In this document: one piece after another, positions 10,634 to 23,400 of the stretch
How positions within the stretch are numbered: position 1 is the first letter of the stretch
Layout of the letters: each line of letters opens with the position of its first letter
NCBI GenBank assembly: GCA_021442155.1
Contig: CM038216.1
Coordinates: 155,233,983-155,297,982 of the forward strand
Source of the DNA: Cymbidium sinense
Lineage: Eukaryota; Streptophyta; Magnoliopsida; Asparagales; Orchidaceae
Direction: 5' to 3'
Length of the DNA stretch: 64,000 bases
Made by a program: the position numbers and the translations under genes
The notes under the pieces: model-generated
Databases searched by the model: none
Seen by the model: the letters and a program-made list of their open reading frames with translations, nothing else
Told to the model about the DNA's origin: nothing

Positions 10634-10751
10634 ATGATGAAGAATTTCAAAGAATGGCTTTCTTGCTATTCTGTATCTAAATCACTTCTCTCAGCAAGGC
10701 CATTCAGCTTCTTTTATGATGAATCATCAGAAGGAGAATTTTGGCATCATG
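10634..10751 (+). CDS. TOC90: TOC90 chloroplast import receptor, coding exon 1
   Basis: The exon encodes MMKNFKEWLS, then SKSLLSARPF, ending EGEFWHH plus one base. It matches the short N-terminus of TOC90 proteins, which begin M-K-x-F-K-D/E-W and lack the long acidic domain of Toc159. The second Met lines up with the usual start. The exon ends CATG|GTATTT, a good donor in phase 1, exactly complementary to the acceptor of exon 2, where the two form a Gly codon. Just upstream, TTTTCTTCAG (ending at about 10622) looks like a splice acceptor, so a non-coding first exon probably lies further upstream. Joined to exon 2 it gives about 781 residues, close to Arabidopsis TOC90 (about 790). The frame also stays open past the donor, which could hide the exon boundary from automatic gene finders. 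Confidence 0.85.
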
Positions 10752-12490
10752 GTATTTGTAGTCAATTTGTTTCTTGTCTTATTGTATATACATGGATGAA
10801 TTATGTTATATTTTTTTATCAATTTTAATGCCATACTCTAGTTGGTGATTTCATCCTTATTTTACTTTCTTTTATTGCTTGTTTGGCTATGGTCTATTTG
10901 CATGACTATTCTAAGTTGTCTGATTTGTGTCTAGCTTTACAAAAAGTTCAACTGCAAATAGTTCACAATTGTAACATTCAATTCTACCTGGAGTTGCGGA
11001 TATTGTTGTATAGTTGTTCTTGAAGATATGGTAAAACTTTCCTTTTAGGGATTCTTTTAGCTTGGATTTTGCACCATCTCTATCGGTGCAAATGAGAATT
11101 GCAAGATATAAGTCAGCGTTGAGGTTTGTTTTGTGGTATGATAAAGTCAATTCAACTTTTGAAAACATGACAACAAGGTATTTGTATAGATTATTTATTT
11201 TAAGATACTGAGTGATCCAAACTTAAGAGAACCCGCTTCTGATGATTTGGATGTGTATTTTGTTTTTATATAATGGAACTCTATAGGTAACTATAGCATG
11301 TGGTGATACAGTAGTATAATATCTGAGGATCACATTTAAAATCTTCATAAGCAATAAATGTTAAATTTTCAGGGGTCTAGAATTGATCCAACTTGTCACG
11401 TTTAGATCCCTATCATTACGCAGTGTTTATCTTCTTTTCCTTTCAACCCTCACCCTTTGTTGTCATCTGTAGCAACTACATTAGTTTAATTGAAATATTT
11501 TAAATAATTTTCTATTATCATTTTTTTTTGATGCGTTAAATATATTTATCCTATATAGTGGATTGTTTTGCTATGGAGCATAAAATTTCTATATTCAAAA
11601 AAGAGTGGGGAGATATCCATCGAATATTAATCTACAAAATAGGTTTAGATACCTTGGCCGTCTAGGTGTGTAGATTAATAACGTGTGTAGAAGTGATAAA
11701 TAATCCATGAAACATCTATAAAAAGTTCCAGAGAAAGTCAACAAAAGTTTTGTTACTTATTGTGATCCATAAGATGTATGACTTTTTTTTTTCTGTGTAA
11801 TTTTTTTTTATTTAACGTTATTTTATTCGTGACATCTGTTTGTTATTTTAAATTATACATCTTTGCTAGCATGACCTGTAGCTTCACTGGTAGTGGTTAT
11901 GGTATTGTTGTTCTAAAGTTTATTTATTTATTTGGATCAGGCAACTAGGTTTTTTTAATGTTTACTATTGGAATGACTTTTATCACAATATTATTCTTCT
12001 TGATAACATTATTTACATTGCAAGAAAATGATATTCTGTACTTTCTGAAGGATATGGATGGTTATTTTTTCAATTGATCATCTCTATACTTGTTATTATG
12101 TTCGAGCAAACACACTTAAGAAATGCATAATTGCTCACTGTTTGGGCACTCTTTACAAGGAAGAGGGGTTAAATAATCTGCCATAGTTGTGGGATGTAAA
12201 AATTTATTAGTAAGAGAGCATGCTGCCTTCGTGGGATACTCGGACTGTCGAGGGTGAAACTGAAGTGAGAATTTCAGTCCAAGTGACACAAAATATAGTT
12301 AGAATCCAGTGGCTTGAAAAAGCTACTCAGATTTCATTCAGGAATGGTGGACGGACAACAAATGATATTTCTCTACTCATAAGTCTGAAGGGAAACATTG
12401 CCTTTGTGGGGTTCTAAGTTTCAGATGTGAAAAATGGATTGTTGCAGTTAGGTAGTCGATAGCAAGCATAAAATTTTTCGAAAAAATCAT
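10752..12490. other. Intron stretch with no recognised element
   Basis: AT-rich intron sequence. A 65-codon frame (12220-12417) contains VRISVQVTQNIVRIQWLEK, which I cannot assign. The rest shows no coding character. Confidence 0.45.
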
Positions 12491-13685
12491 GACATGAATC
12501 CTTTAATATATTGTGTTAATACTAGGGCATTCCTTGGAAGTGACACATGATATAATTTTAATATAGTGAAAAGTGTGCAAAGGCTGCTGTATTGATGCTC
12601 GAGTGTAGTGTTAAATAAGCGAGGTTCCCACATTATGGATGGATGCGAAAGAAGTTAGTTGGAACCAAGGTAGGTTAGGAACTTGGAATATGTACTCTTT
12701 AATTAATGAAGTTAATAGATATTATGGTCTATATGAAGATAATATTTTATATATTCAAGAAACTAAATTGGTTGGGGAGAAAGTCAATAAGATTGATAGT
12801 TAGGTTTTAAACTTTGGTATTCAGGTAATAGTCGAACTAGAAGTGATGTATGTGTGATTATAAATAAAAATTTGAAGGATAATGTTATAAATATTAATAA
12901 GATTGGAGATAGAATTATAGCTTTAAAGATTATTATTGATACTAAGGTTATTAATGTTGTAAGTGTTTATCCTCAAGTTTTAGATGATCAAAGAAAAATT
13001 TTGGAATGACTTAAAGGGATTAATACAGGATATCTCTTAAAAGAAAAGATATTTATTAGAGATTTAAATGAATAATAGTAGAAGATTTTAAAGATGATTA
13101 AATTTAAAGATAAAGAGTAGGATTATATTAGATTTTTTTTAGATTTTGTAGTTAATATTTTATTTAAGAAAGAGACATATTATTACTTATAGAATGGATC
13201 TTGTAAAACAGATTGATTATTTTACGATAAAAAAATCGATTTATATCAGAAAGATTGTAAGGTATTCGTGAAAGTTTAAATACGTTTTTGGGATTTTAAG
13301 ATGAAAGATTGAAAGATGAAAATAAATTAAATCATTGTCTTAGGATTAGATAGGGTATTTGAAGAACATTAATAAAAATAATTTTAAGACAAACTATAAG
13401 ATCTTGAAATTTGTGATGTTCATGAGAAAAAAAAAAGTAAGTGAAAAAAATGCGCTTAAAGAATCAAAAGGTAAAACTTCTTAGTAAAATAGTTGATGGT
13501 GGAGTTAAAAATAAGAAAAGATAAGAAATAAAAATTTTATTATAAAATTTGGTTTAAAAAAATTGTGATAATTGGGAAAGATATAAAGTGGCAAACTTGG
13601 TTTAAATGTTAAAATTAGATGAAAGATATAAAGTGGCTTATGAAGAAAGAAATATTTGAAGCTCTAAAGGAATCAGAGGAAGGAT
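12491..13685 (+). mobile_element. RTE-type LINE copy B, 5' part (endonuclease region)
   Basis: It starts ACATGAATCC, like the 5' end of the complete copy C, and shares CATTATGGATGGA and the endonuclease beginnings (GTWNM, IQETKL, the equivalent of the copy C motif VQETKW). It runs through the endonuclease domain and the linker towards RT, then stops at the gypsy LTR. The second half of the same LINE continues at 21654, so this is one element cut by a later insertion. Stops and shifts are frequent. Confidence 0.8.
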
Positions 13686-13689
13686 AAGA

Positions 13690-15825
13690 AAAATTTAAAC
13701 ACATCCAACAAAATATAAATTACACAATATTTTCTAAGTTCATAAGAGCCAAATAAGAATCCACATCATATTTAACAAATTTGTTTACAAGTACAAATTA
13801 TCCATAAGCTGAAGGCATATAAAACATAATCTAAAATATAAACTAAAACAGTACCTATCTTTTGAAGTTTCTTTATTACTGTAAACATATTCTAACTTTC
13901 TATTTTTCATTTAGTTTGAAGGTTACCTGAAAAATATAAAACTTGTAATTGAATGATATTTTCAGTGAATAAATACATTTATATATTATAATAAAATAAA
14001 ATTACAGAATTAATTTGCATAACAAATCTACTATAAATATGAATAGTATGTAAAATGTGCTTAAACAATCCAACATATAAGATATATAAAATAAATATTT
14101 CTTAGAAATTTATTTTCTAATTTATCAATCATCACATGAGTCACCGTCTAAGAACATTTTCCAGAAAGACTTTCCGAAACCCATCCAAAGGATAGACAAT
14201 CATTTTCATTTCTATTTTTATTTATTGCACCTGCACGTGGCGTCCCTAGCGAAGTACCATAATAACTCCATTCTCGATATACATTCATAACATAAAATTT
14301 AAGTTTATCCATATTATCTCAAAATAAGAAATCGCAAGAATAAAGTAAAGATTTATCTTTAGACATGTTATTCAATATGAAAGAGATAAGATAATAAATC
14401 ACTAATTATAGTACGAAGACAATTTCTAATTATATACAAATAAATTCATATGAAAATAAGTGTAGATAAACGTAGAACAATATAATGCGAAAACTTCTTG
14501 AATCTCCTTCCCTTTAAAATTTGTTTCTTTAATTTGAGTATCTAAAAAAAATATTGATTTGCCCAATATTTGAAAATAATTTATTTTATTTTATTCATTT
14601 TATTGTCTATGTTAATAGTGTATATTTTTTGTTATTTAACACTCACATTCATCAAAATTTTATTGTTTATTTTCTAATTAAGTTAATTTAGTAATTAATT
14701 ATAATATTGATTATTATATTTATTTGATTTAACTATTAATTTATTTAATATATACAATAGTTTTTATTTATTTTAAGTTAATACCTACTCTTTCTATTTT
14801 AATTTAAGTTAAAGATTTTCATAATTCTTTTCATTTAATATTTGCTTCGTTTAATTTAATAATATAACAGTATATTATCTCCTATGCTAGCTTATCTTTT
14901 ATATCATATAATACTCTCAATTCTATTATTTTTCTCAATATACAGAAGTATAAGGTGTTAAAGTGACTTAATATAAATAAATTTAATCTACTGTCATTTA
15001 ATATTTATCATTTCTATTAGTCTTAAAATGATTCATAATAATTTAAAGATTATAAATTATTATAAGTTTATGGTTTCATTTATTTTGCAATTATAATTCT
15101 ATAATCATAAAATTGAAAATATAATTGGCATGGAAAGTCATACATATAATGGTGCATAAATCGAACTACTCGTTGTTCTACATATTCATGATAAATCTTC
15201 ATGATATTTAATATGAATAAACATATACTATATAAAGTTTAAAACCATAGAATCATACATATAATTTGCAAAGTTCGTTTATTACCTTTGAATCTCTCGC
15301 CTTACCTATCTCTAATAATTTTGATAATTATTATTTAAAGTTGAATTAGGATCTCATAATTTACAATTATATCAAAATCAAAGATTCAAAATTTCAATTT
15401 ATAATTATTAAATCTTACCTTATATAATAACTTTTCTCGGTTTTCCCTAAGACCCAAACTCGTTGCTTGCTCCCGTTCACACGCACACTTGACCTCGGCT
15501 TCTTCTTGGACGCACGCATGCGTTTGGCTTGCCCTAATCGGCCTTCACTCTCAATTGCACATCTATGGGAGGATGCAATGGCTTGGCCTTGACAACGACG
15601 GCTCGAGGGCTCGGCGTCAGCGACTGTGAAGTCTTCTTGCTTGACCAGGGCACCCACGTAAGGTAGAGTGCGACTTCTTCCTCCCGACCCTTCTCTTTCT
15701 CTCGTGTGTTGGGAGTTCGGTTTCGGCAAAGATTGAAGCCGCATGCCCCTTCGATTAATCTAATTACGGCCAACCGACGCATCGATTCAAGAATAAAAAT
15801 AAATAAATTTTTTTTGGTCATTACA
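13690..15825 (-). repeat. Left LTR of gypsy element 1 (3' LTR)
   Basis: It aligns throughout with 19436-21653. The inner edge ends GGTCATTACA at 15825. About 50 bp of the outer tip cannot be aligned with confidence, so the outer boundary is approximate. A GC-rich block (15420-15790) is shared with the other LTRs of this family. Confidence 0.85.
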
Positions 15826-15838
15826 ATCTCTCCCTCTT
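15826..15838 (-). other. Polypurine tract of gypsy element 1
   Basis: The - strand reads AAGAGGGAGAGAT immediately before the 3' LTR (TGTAATGACC). This is the expected plus-strand primer position. Confidence 0.75.
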
Positions 15839-16439
15839 ATAAAAGTTTCGTTCTTGAAATTTAATAACTAAATTAGAAATAAACATACCTTTAATTGAAC
15901 ATATATGAATAAAATTTTTGCATTTTGATTCTTTCTCTCATGTAGCATCTTGTTCTAATCCATGTTTTCATAATACACGAGCAAATGAAATTTCTCTATT
16001 CTTGAGATGCTTAACAACATAGCCTATAATTTTTTTGCTCTTCTAAACGTCAAATGTTGAATATTAATAGAACAACAATAATTTTGGTTGTTTTATCAAT
16101 AACATATTTTCACAATGAGAAATATGAAACACATCATGACTTTTGCATATAACCAAAGCTAATATAGATTGGACTCAAATTTTTTTCAATTTTGCGAAAG
16201 GTTGACTTTAAGAAACACAAATTCTCTCACTTCAAACTCCTGCCTGATCATAATATTTTCTCCCTATCTTGAGCTTTTAATCTATCACAAATTAATTGAA
16301 TCTTTTCAGTGGCTTCATCTACTATATCTATACGAAAGATTTTTCTTTCACCTATTTTCACTCAACAAGGTGGTGTTTTATATTTCCTTTTATACAGTGC
16401 TTCATAAAGAGCCATACAAATACTTATTTGGAAGCTATT

Positions 16440-17009
16440 ATTATAAGCAAATTTAATCAAAGGAAAGTGTGATTCCTAATATCTAAGTAGATCTTTAAAT
16501 GTTTGAATTGTTCTTTTAATCCATCCAGAATGAAATCGATGAAAGTGAGTTTAGTACCTAAAGCTTATTGAATTTTTCTCCATAATCTGGATGTGAATCG
16601 GTTATTATAATCGGTCATTATAAATTTTGGCACATCATGTAACTTTACAATTTCATCAACATAACTTCTCAATAACTTTTCAATAACATCAGATTGTTTA
16701 ATAGTTGAAAATAAATTCAGTCACACTTCTCTTCATTCCTGGCTATCAAAATATTTCTTTAATATCTTAATATATTTTATTATTGCTTGGATGATTGTAT
16801 AATTGGAGTGATGTGCTTCATATAATATATCCTCTCCTTAAGTCCCTAACACGTGGAATGCAAACTCTACCTCTATACTTCAGTAATTCCTCATAAACTT
16901 CATAATCTTCAATATGACCTATTTTTATTAAGTTTAAAATTTTCTGAAATTTAACATCATAAGATAAAGTATCTCGAATCCTGTCCTTTAAATTTGTTTG
17001 TATAGCCAT
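16440..17009 (-). pseudogene. Integrase remnant of gypsy element 1
   Basis: A 63-codon piece (16818-17009) matches the N-terminal part of gypsy integrase, ending RVCIPRVRDLRRGYI. The next bases to the left, across stops, contain the core pattern LHDVPKFIMTDYNNRFTSRLW and ALGTKL. Integrase would insert the DNA copy. It follows almost directly after RT, so the RNase H domain has been deleted. Confidence 0.65.
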
Positions 17010-17118
17010 TTGATTTAACAGTAGTTGGTATGGGTCATTTAGCTATTGCTTTGACATTATTATGATCCATTGAGACACCCTTACTTATTAATCACATGTC
17101 ACAAAAATATGAAGTTGT

Positions 17119-17560
17119 TTAACCAAAATTCATATCTTGAAAATTTTGCATATCTTTCAGAGTTTGCAGAACAATATGAAGATGATTTGTATGAGCTGCT
17201 TCATCTCTAGAATATATTAGAATATCATCTATGAATATAATCACAAATGAATCCAAAAATAGTTTAAAGATTCTATTCATAAGATCCATAAATATAGTTG
17301 GAGCATTGGTTAAGCCTAAAGACATTACCACAAACTCATAATGTCCATACCTTGTACTAAATGCAGTCTTTGAAATATTCTTCTTTGATTTTAAGTTGAT
17401 GATAAGTTGATCTTAAATTAAATTTTGAAAATACTGAAGTTCCTTGTAGTTGATCAAACATATTATAAATCATTGGCAAGGGATATTTGTTCTTCAATGT
17501 GAGTTTGTTTAAGTCTTTATAATCTATACATAGCCTTAAACTCTTGTCTTTCATTCTTAT
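17119..17560 (-). pseudogene. Reverse transcriptase remnant of gypsy element 1
   Basis: Two frames (17357-17554 and 17119-17331) carry [32 protein letters not shown], then [18 protein letters not shown] and the active site [12 protein letters not shown]. This is textbook gypsy RT with an intact Y/F-x-DD box, but a frameshift separates the two parts. The sequence breaks off soon after the palm/thumb boundary, and RNase H is absent. Confidence 0.85.
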
Positions 17561-18042
17561 AAATAATATATAAGCTCTCCAAGGTGATTAAAATGGCTTT
17601 TTTTTCATTCTTGCAACCATTCTTCAATTCATGTAATTGACGCCATATGCTTTTGCTGCGTCGGCTTGAATTAATTTAATAGAGAAATCTATCTCTCTGA
17701 CTGGAGACAAACTTGGTAAATCATTCAGAAAAATTTATGGATACTCATTCACTACTGATATATCTTCTATCTTCTTTATCTCTTTAATAACATTCATAAC
17801 TTGAGCAAGAAAACCTTCATAATCTTTGGCTAACATCTTTTAAGCTTTTAAACAAGACACCATCATGAAAAATACTTCTTTATACCCAACAAATTTGAAT
17901 TCTTTCTCTCCAAAGATATTGAATTTGACTATCTTTCAGAATAATCTATGATATTTAGATTGTCAATCCATTTTAAAATCACATCAAATTCATATAAATG
18001 CTATTAAATCTGCTTCATTAGACAGTTCCACACAGTAATTTT

Positions 18043-18279
18043 CTAATATTTATGAGACCCATTTGACATTGCAACTGATAATTTTATAGGCATTTCTAGA
18101 ATATTCAATCTCATAATTCTCATACATTCCTCAGATATAAATGAATGTGATGCTTCAATATAAAATAAAACTCTAACTAATTTATTTAAATAGAGACAAT
18201 ACCTATAAATGAGTAGATATATATATAAAATATCTAGTATAACATAAAATTTTAGCAATGCTAGTTTAAATAAAGACAT
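18043..18279 (-). pseudogene. Aspartic protease remnant of gypsy element 1
   Basis: The frame contains VLFYIEASHSFISEEC, which aligns with the family pattern VLFDTGASHSFIS. The DTG triad reads YIE, so the catalytic Asp is lost. It lies between gag and RT as expected. Confidence 0.65.
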
Positions 18280-18670
18280 ACATGTAATGCATAAGTCTTT
18301 TTTATGTGTGAGTGTATATATTCGGCTATGTATTCGTTGTTAGGATGGAACCGATGCATTGATTCACCATCCTTTATCACAACAGCCTTTTGAGGAGGTG
18401 GAACACTCACAGATTGAATGTCTCCGCCCAAGGACAAGATTTTGACATATGTCACATGACCAAAAAAGTGTTTGTGCCTGAGATGTACTATCTTTTATGC
18501 GATCTTCTATATTTTGGCATGTAGTGACATTGTTATTACTGAGAATATTGTTAGATTTAGGCTTTTTCTAATTTGATTTTTCAAATTAAATATTCTGTCC
18601 AAATTTTGACCTATTATCATTTTTTTTTGAATATCTCACTTCCTCTGAGTAGCCTGCAAATCTAACTCTA

Positions 18671-19301
18671 TCATTTAGCCCTTTCCACCAATACAAAATA
18701 GTCATCAATATCCAGAGGAATCAAAGACTGTCTGATTATATCCTTTAGTCCAGATAAAAATTTATGACACTTCTCTTCTGCATTTAGTATCAATTGGGGT
18801 ACAAACCTTAAAAGTATTGTGAATTTAGCTTCATAGTTGAGAGGGGTTTGCATGATAGAATGATCTCATTGTACTAATCTGATGAACTTATTCTGCATCT
18901 CTCTCATAGTTGAGAGGGGTTTGCAATTATTTATAACTAATCTCTAAAAGCCTTCACAAAATTCTCCCATGAAATTGTTCTCGCCATCATATCTAAAAAG
19001 TTAATTCAACTTTTTTTCCTGAGGCAGATACTTTTATAATTTTCTCTATCCGCATCAACCAATTTTCAGCTTCTATAGATCTTCATTTTCTTGAGAAAAG
19101 AGATGTCCTCATGTTCTCAAATAAGTTAAGGTATTTGTCCATAGAAACTTTACCGCTTAAGTCTGCTGACTCATCATCTCGAGTCATTATTATTCGGCAA
19201 ATGGCAACTCTCTCATCGGCTTTATTATCACCCATAGTATCCTCCTTAATTGATTCCATATACTTAAGAAGTACAAATTGTTTATAACTATTATGCATCA
19301 A
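18671..19301 (-). pseudogene. Gag remnant of gypsy element 1
   Basis: Two open pieces (19083-19301 and 18671-18853) read on the - strand. The second contains YEAKFTILLRFVPQLI, KCHKFLSGL and VERAK, the typical retrotransposon gag capsid pattern. Stops separate the two. Confidence 0.65.
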
Positions 19302-19369
19302 TTAAATGTAAATTTCATTATAAAATTTATCTTCTTAATGACTCTTTTGATTATGATCATAAAATTTTT

Positions 19370-19381
19370 CTCTGATACTAT
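19370..19381 (-). other. Primer-binding site of gypsy element 1
   Basis: The - strand reads TAGTATCAGAGA one base after the LTR end (TTGTGACA). It is a slightly decayed tRNA-Met site (normally TGGTATCAGAGC). Confidence 0.75.
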
Positions 19382-21653
19382 TGTCACAACCCTACCGTGT
19401 TTAATAGAACGAGCACGGATTAAAGAATTTTACTTGAACACATCCAGCAGAATATAAATTACACAATATTTTCAAGTTCATATGAGCTAACTAAGAACCC
19501 GAATCACATTTAACAAATTTTTCTACAAGCATAAATTATTCCTAAACTGAAGTCATATAAAATGTAATCTAAAACATAAATTAAAATAATACATATCTCT
19601 TGAAGTCCTTCTACGACTATAAATATATTCCTCCCTTTTGTTTTCCATTTAGTTTAGAAGGTTATTTGAAAAATATAAAATAACTTGCAATTGAATAATA
19701 TTTTCAGCGAATAAATATGTTTCTACATTATAATAAAATAAGATTATAATTAATATGCATGATAGATCTATTATAAATATAAACAATATGTAAAGTGTGC
19801 TTAAACAATCTAGCATACAAGAGATATATGAAATAAATATTTATCAGAAATTTTATTTTCTAATTTATCAATCATCACAAGAGTCATCGTCTAAGAATCT
19901 TTTTCAGAAAAAAACCTTTTCCAAAATCTATCCAAAAGATTTGCAACCATTTCCATTTTTATTTACGTGCACGGGTACGTAGTGTCCCCAGTCAATACCA
20001 TAAGGTGGTTAACTCAATTCTAGGCATACACATTCATAACATAGAATTCATATACTATCAATGTTAGCTCAAAATAGTAAATCAGTTAATTCTATATAAG
20101 AATATAAGTAGCAGTATGATCTAACATTTAGACTGTTCATTTAATATGAAGGAGGTCAGAATATATATTACTAATTATAGTATGGAGACAATTTCTAACT
20201 ATATACAAATACATTCAATCACATGAAAATAAGTAAACTTTTATTATAATTTTAGGAACATAATTACTATTTTAGTGTGAAGTTTTTGAATCTCATTCCC
20301 TTTAAAATTTATTTCTTTAATTTGAATACTTGAAAAAAATATTGATTTTATTTGAAAGCATTTTATTTTATTTTATTCATTTTCTTGTCTATGTTAATAG
20401 TGTATGTCTTTTGTTATTTAACATTCACATTCATAAAAATTTTATTATTTATTTTCCAATTAAGTTAATTTAGTAATTAATAATAATATTAATTATCATA
20501 TTTATTTAAATTAACTATTAATTTATTTAATATATACAACACTTTCTATTTATTTTAAATTAATACCTACTCTTCATATTTTAATCTAAGTTAAAGACTT
20601 TCGTAATTCTTTTCATTTAATATTTGCCTCGTTTAATATAATAATATAACAATATATTATCTTCTATACTAGCTTACTTTTTCTTTTAGTATATTTATAC
20701 ATGTACAAAATGTCATATAATATTCTTTTAATTCTATTATTTTTCTTAAAATATATAAGTGTTAGATGTTAAAGTTACTTAATATAAATAAACTTAATCT
20801 ACTTTCATTTGATATTTGTCATTTCTATTAGTCTTGAACTGATTCATAATAATTTAAAGATTATAAATTATTATAGGTTTATGGTTTCATTTATTTTGCA
20901 ATTATAAGTCTATAATCATAAAATTGAAACTATAGTTGACATGGAAAGTCATACATATAATGGTGCATAAATTGAATTACTCTTGTTTACATATTCATGA
21001 TAAATCTTCATGATATTTAATATGAATAAACATACACTATATAAAGTTTAAAACTTTAGAATCATGCTTATAATTTGCAAAGTTTGTCTATTACCTTTGA
21101 ATCTCTCACCTTCGTACCAATCCCTAATAATTTTGATAATCATTATTTAAAATCGAATTAGGATTTCATAATTTACGAATAAATCAAAATCCAAGAATTA
21201 AAATTTTAATTTATAATTACTAAATATTACCTTATATAATAACTTTTCTCGGTTTGCCCTACGACCCAAACTCGTCGCTTGTTCTCGTTCATACGCACAC
21301 CCGACCTTGACTTCCTCTTGGACGCACGCATGCGTTTGTCTTACGCTAACCTATGCCTTCTTCCTCGGTCGCATACCTACGGGAGGATGCGGTGGCTTGG
21401 CCTCGATAACGATGGCTCGAGTGCTTGGCGTCAGCGACGGTGAAGTCGTCTCGCTCGATTAAGGCACGCACGTAAGGCAGAGTGCAGTGCTTCCTCTCGG
21501 CCCTTCTCTTTCTCTCTCTCTCTCTCTCTCGTGTGTTGGGAGTTCGGTTTCGACAAAGACCAAAGCCGCATGCCCCTTCGATTAATTTAATTGCGGCCAA
21601 CCGACGCATCGATTCAAGAATAAAAATAAATACATTTTTTTTTGCTAATTATA
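19382..21653 (-). repeat. Right LTR of gypsy element 1 (5' LTR)
   Basis: It begins TGTCACAACCC on the + strand and ends GCTAATTATA, the counterpart of GGTCATTACA in the left copy. LINE sequence resumes at 21654. It contains the GC-rich block at 21240-21610 and a short TC run. Confidence 0.85.
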
Positions 21654-23400
21654 ATGTGATATAAAAAATTTAGCTTTTAGTAATTTATATAATAAATTGG
21701 ATATTAAAAAAGGTGCAAGATGTATGTATAAGTTAGCCAAGCTAAGAGATAGGAAAGTAAAGTTCTTGTTCAAGTGAGGTGCATTAAGGATGAAAATCAT
21801 AAAGCATATTTTTTTTAGAAAAGGATATTGAACATATGTGGATGAGATGTTTTGATAAACTTTTGAATGGAAGATTTGAGAATACGATCAATTTTAGCAA
21901 TCTTAGTATCTTAAACAAAAATAAAGAATTTTGTTTTTATCATCGTATTAGTAAATTTGAAGTTGGAGAGGTATATGGAAAAATAGTAGGACCTAATGAT
22001 ATTGCAATATAAATGTGAAAATGCTTAGGTGATCAATGAATTTTTTGGCTTATTAATCTTTTTAATATTATTTTAAAGATTAAAAAGATGTCGGATGAGT
22101 GGAGAAAGAGTTTATTGGTTCCTATATTTAAGAGTAAAGTTGATGCACAAGAGTGTGCAAATTCTAGAGGAATTAAGTTGATGTGTCGTACATTAAAGTT
22201 ATTAAAATTATGAGAGAGTAATTGAGCATAGGTTATGATGTGATACAAAAATTTCTTAAAATTAGTTTGGTTTCATGCCGGGTAGATCTATTATACATTT
22301 GTTGAGAGGTTTGATGGAGAAGTATAGAGAAAATAAGGAAAATCTACATATGATATTTGTTGACTTAGAGAAACAAAATGATAAAGCATTATGAAGTGAA
22401 TTGGAGAGTTCTAGAAAAGAAAGAAGTTAATAATGGTTATATTTAGATCATTAAGGATATGTATACTAGAGTTGTTACTTATGTCCAAATACAGGAGGAT
22501 TGACAAAATATTTTCTTATTATAGTTGGATTAAATCAAGGATCAGCTTTAAGTGCTTATCTTTTTTGCTTTAGTTATGGATGTTCTTATTAGACATTTAT
22601 AGAGGATGTACCTTGGTGTATCCTTTTTGCTGATGACATCTTCTTGTTGATAAGACTAGAGGAGTCCAAGAGAAACTTGAATTATGGAGGTCAACCTTAG
22701 AGATTAAAGGTTTTCATTTTAGTAGATCTAAAACTGAATATATGGAGTATAATTTTAGTTGTAAAGTTCTAGTATTGGTATTATGACATTTGGTGAGCAA
22801 GTCATTAAAAAGAGTGAATGTTTCAGATATCTTGGATTTATTGTTCAAAATGATGATGAAATAGATGGGAGATGTTATTAGAAGAATTCAACTTGGATGG
22901 TTGAAGTGGAGGAATGCATCTGACTTATTGAGTGATAGAAAAGTATCGCTTAGATCAAAATAAAATTTTATAAGATGGTTGTAAGATCTATTATGATTTA
23001 TGGTGTAGAATGTAAAAGAGAAGAATAAAATTAAGTGTTGCAGAGATGAGGATGCTCAGGTGGATGAGTAGCTTTACTAGAGATAAAATGTGAAATGAAT
23101 ATATTTGTGAAAAGGTTGGAGTAGCTCCACTAGCAGATAAGATTAGTGAGAGTCGCCTTAGATGGTTTGGTCACATAAAACGCCAACCATCTGATGTCCC
23201 AGTTAAAGGAGTAGATGTATTAGATTCGCCTTATGTTAAGAAAGGTAGAGGTAGACCTAAAAACACTTGGTTGGGATGTATAAAAAATGGCCTTATTTTT
23301 TTAAAATTAAATGAAAATTTGACATTAATAGGACTCAATGGAGAAGAAGGATTCATGTAGTTGACCCCACAGTGGGATAAAGACTTATTGTTGTATTATT
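21654..23400 (+). mobile_element. RTE-type LINE copy B, 3' part (reverse transcriptase)
   Basis: This continues the LINE interrupted at about 13685. It shows the MYKLAKLRDRK-like linker, the RT core, an ADD-type active-site region followed by [16 protein letters not shown] sequence, and KTEY with downstream LRWFGHIKRQPSD-like C-terminal sequence. The 3' end GACCCCACAGTGGGATAAAG with a short TTG tail stops near 23395. There are numerous shifts and stops. Confidence 0.85.

Larger units (their letters stand above)
13686..21653 (-). mobile_element. Ty3/gypsy Tekay-like LTR retrotransposon, element 1
   Basis: Two similar LTRs of about 2.1-2.3 kb flank a 3.6-kb interior whose genes read on the - strand: gag, protease, RT, integrase. 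A primer site lies next to the right LTR and a purine tract next to the left LTR, both in the correct places. The RT wording ([24 protein letters not shown]) and the long LTRs fit the Tekay/Del chromovirus group. The element sits inside LINE copy B, so it is younger than that LINE. The RNase H region is missing, the protease has lost its catalytic Asp, and every gene has stops. The LTRs have clearly diverged, so the insertion is old. Confidence 0.85.

Noticed and set aside
12220..12417. 65-codon frame as a hidden TOC90 exon
   Set aside because: It has no similarity to TOC90, and exon 1 joins exon 2 in phase without it.
13620..13690. Target duplication for gypsy element 1
   Set aside because: The outer tip of the left LTR cannot be aligned, so no duplication partner for ATGTG (21654-21658) could be established.
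15415..15821. GC-rich antisense frames of 95-109 codons (also 21346-21609 and 57755-58117)
   Set aside because: They fall in the GC-rich block of the gypsy LTRs, are not conserved between LTR copies, and read as low-complexity Arg/Ser-rich peptide.
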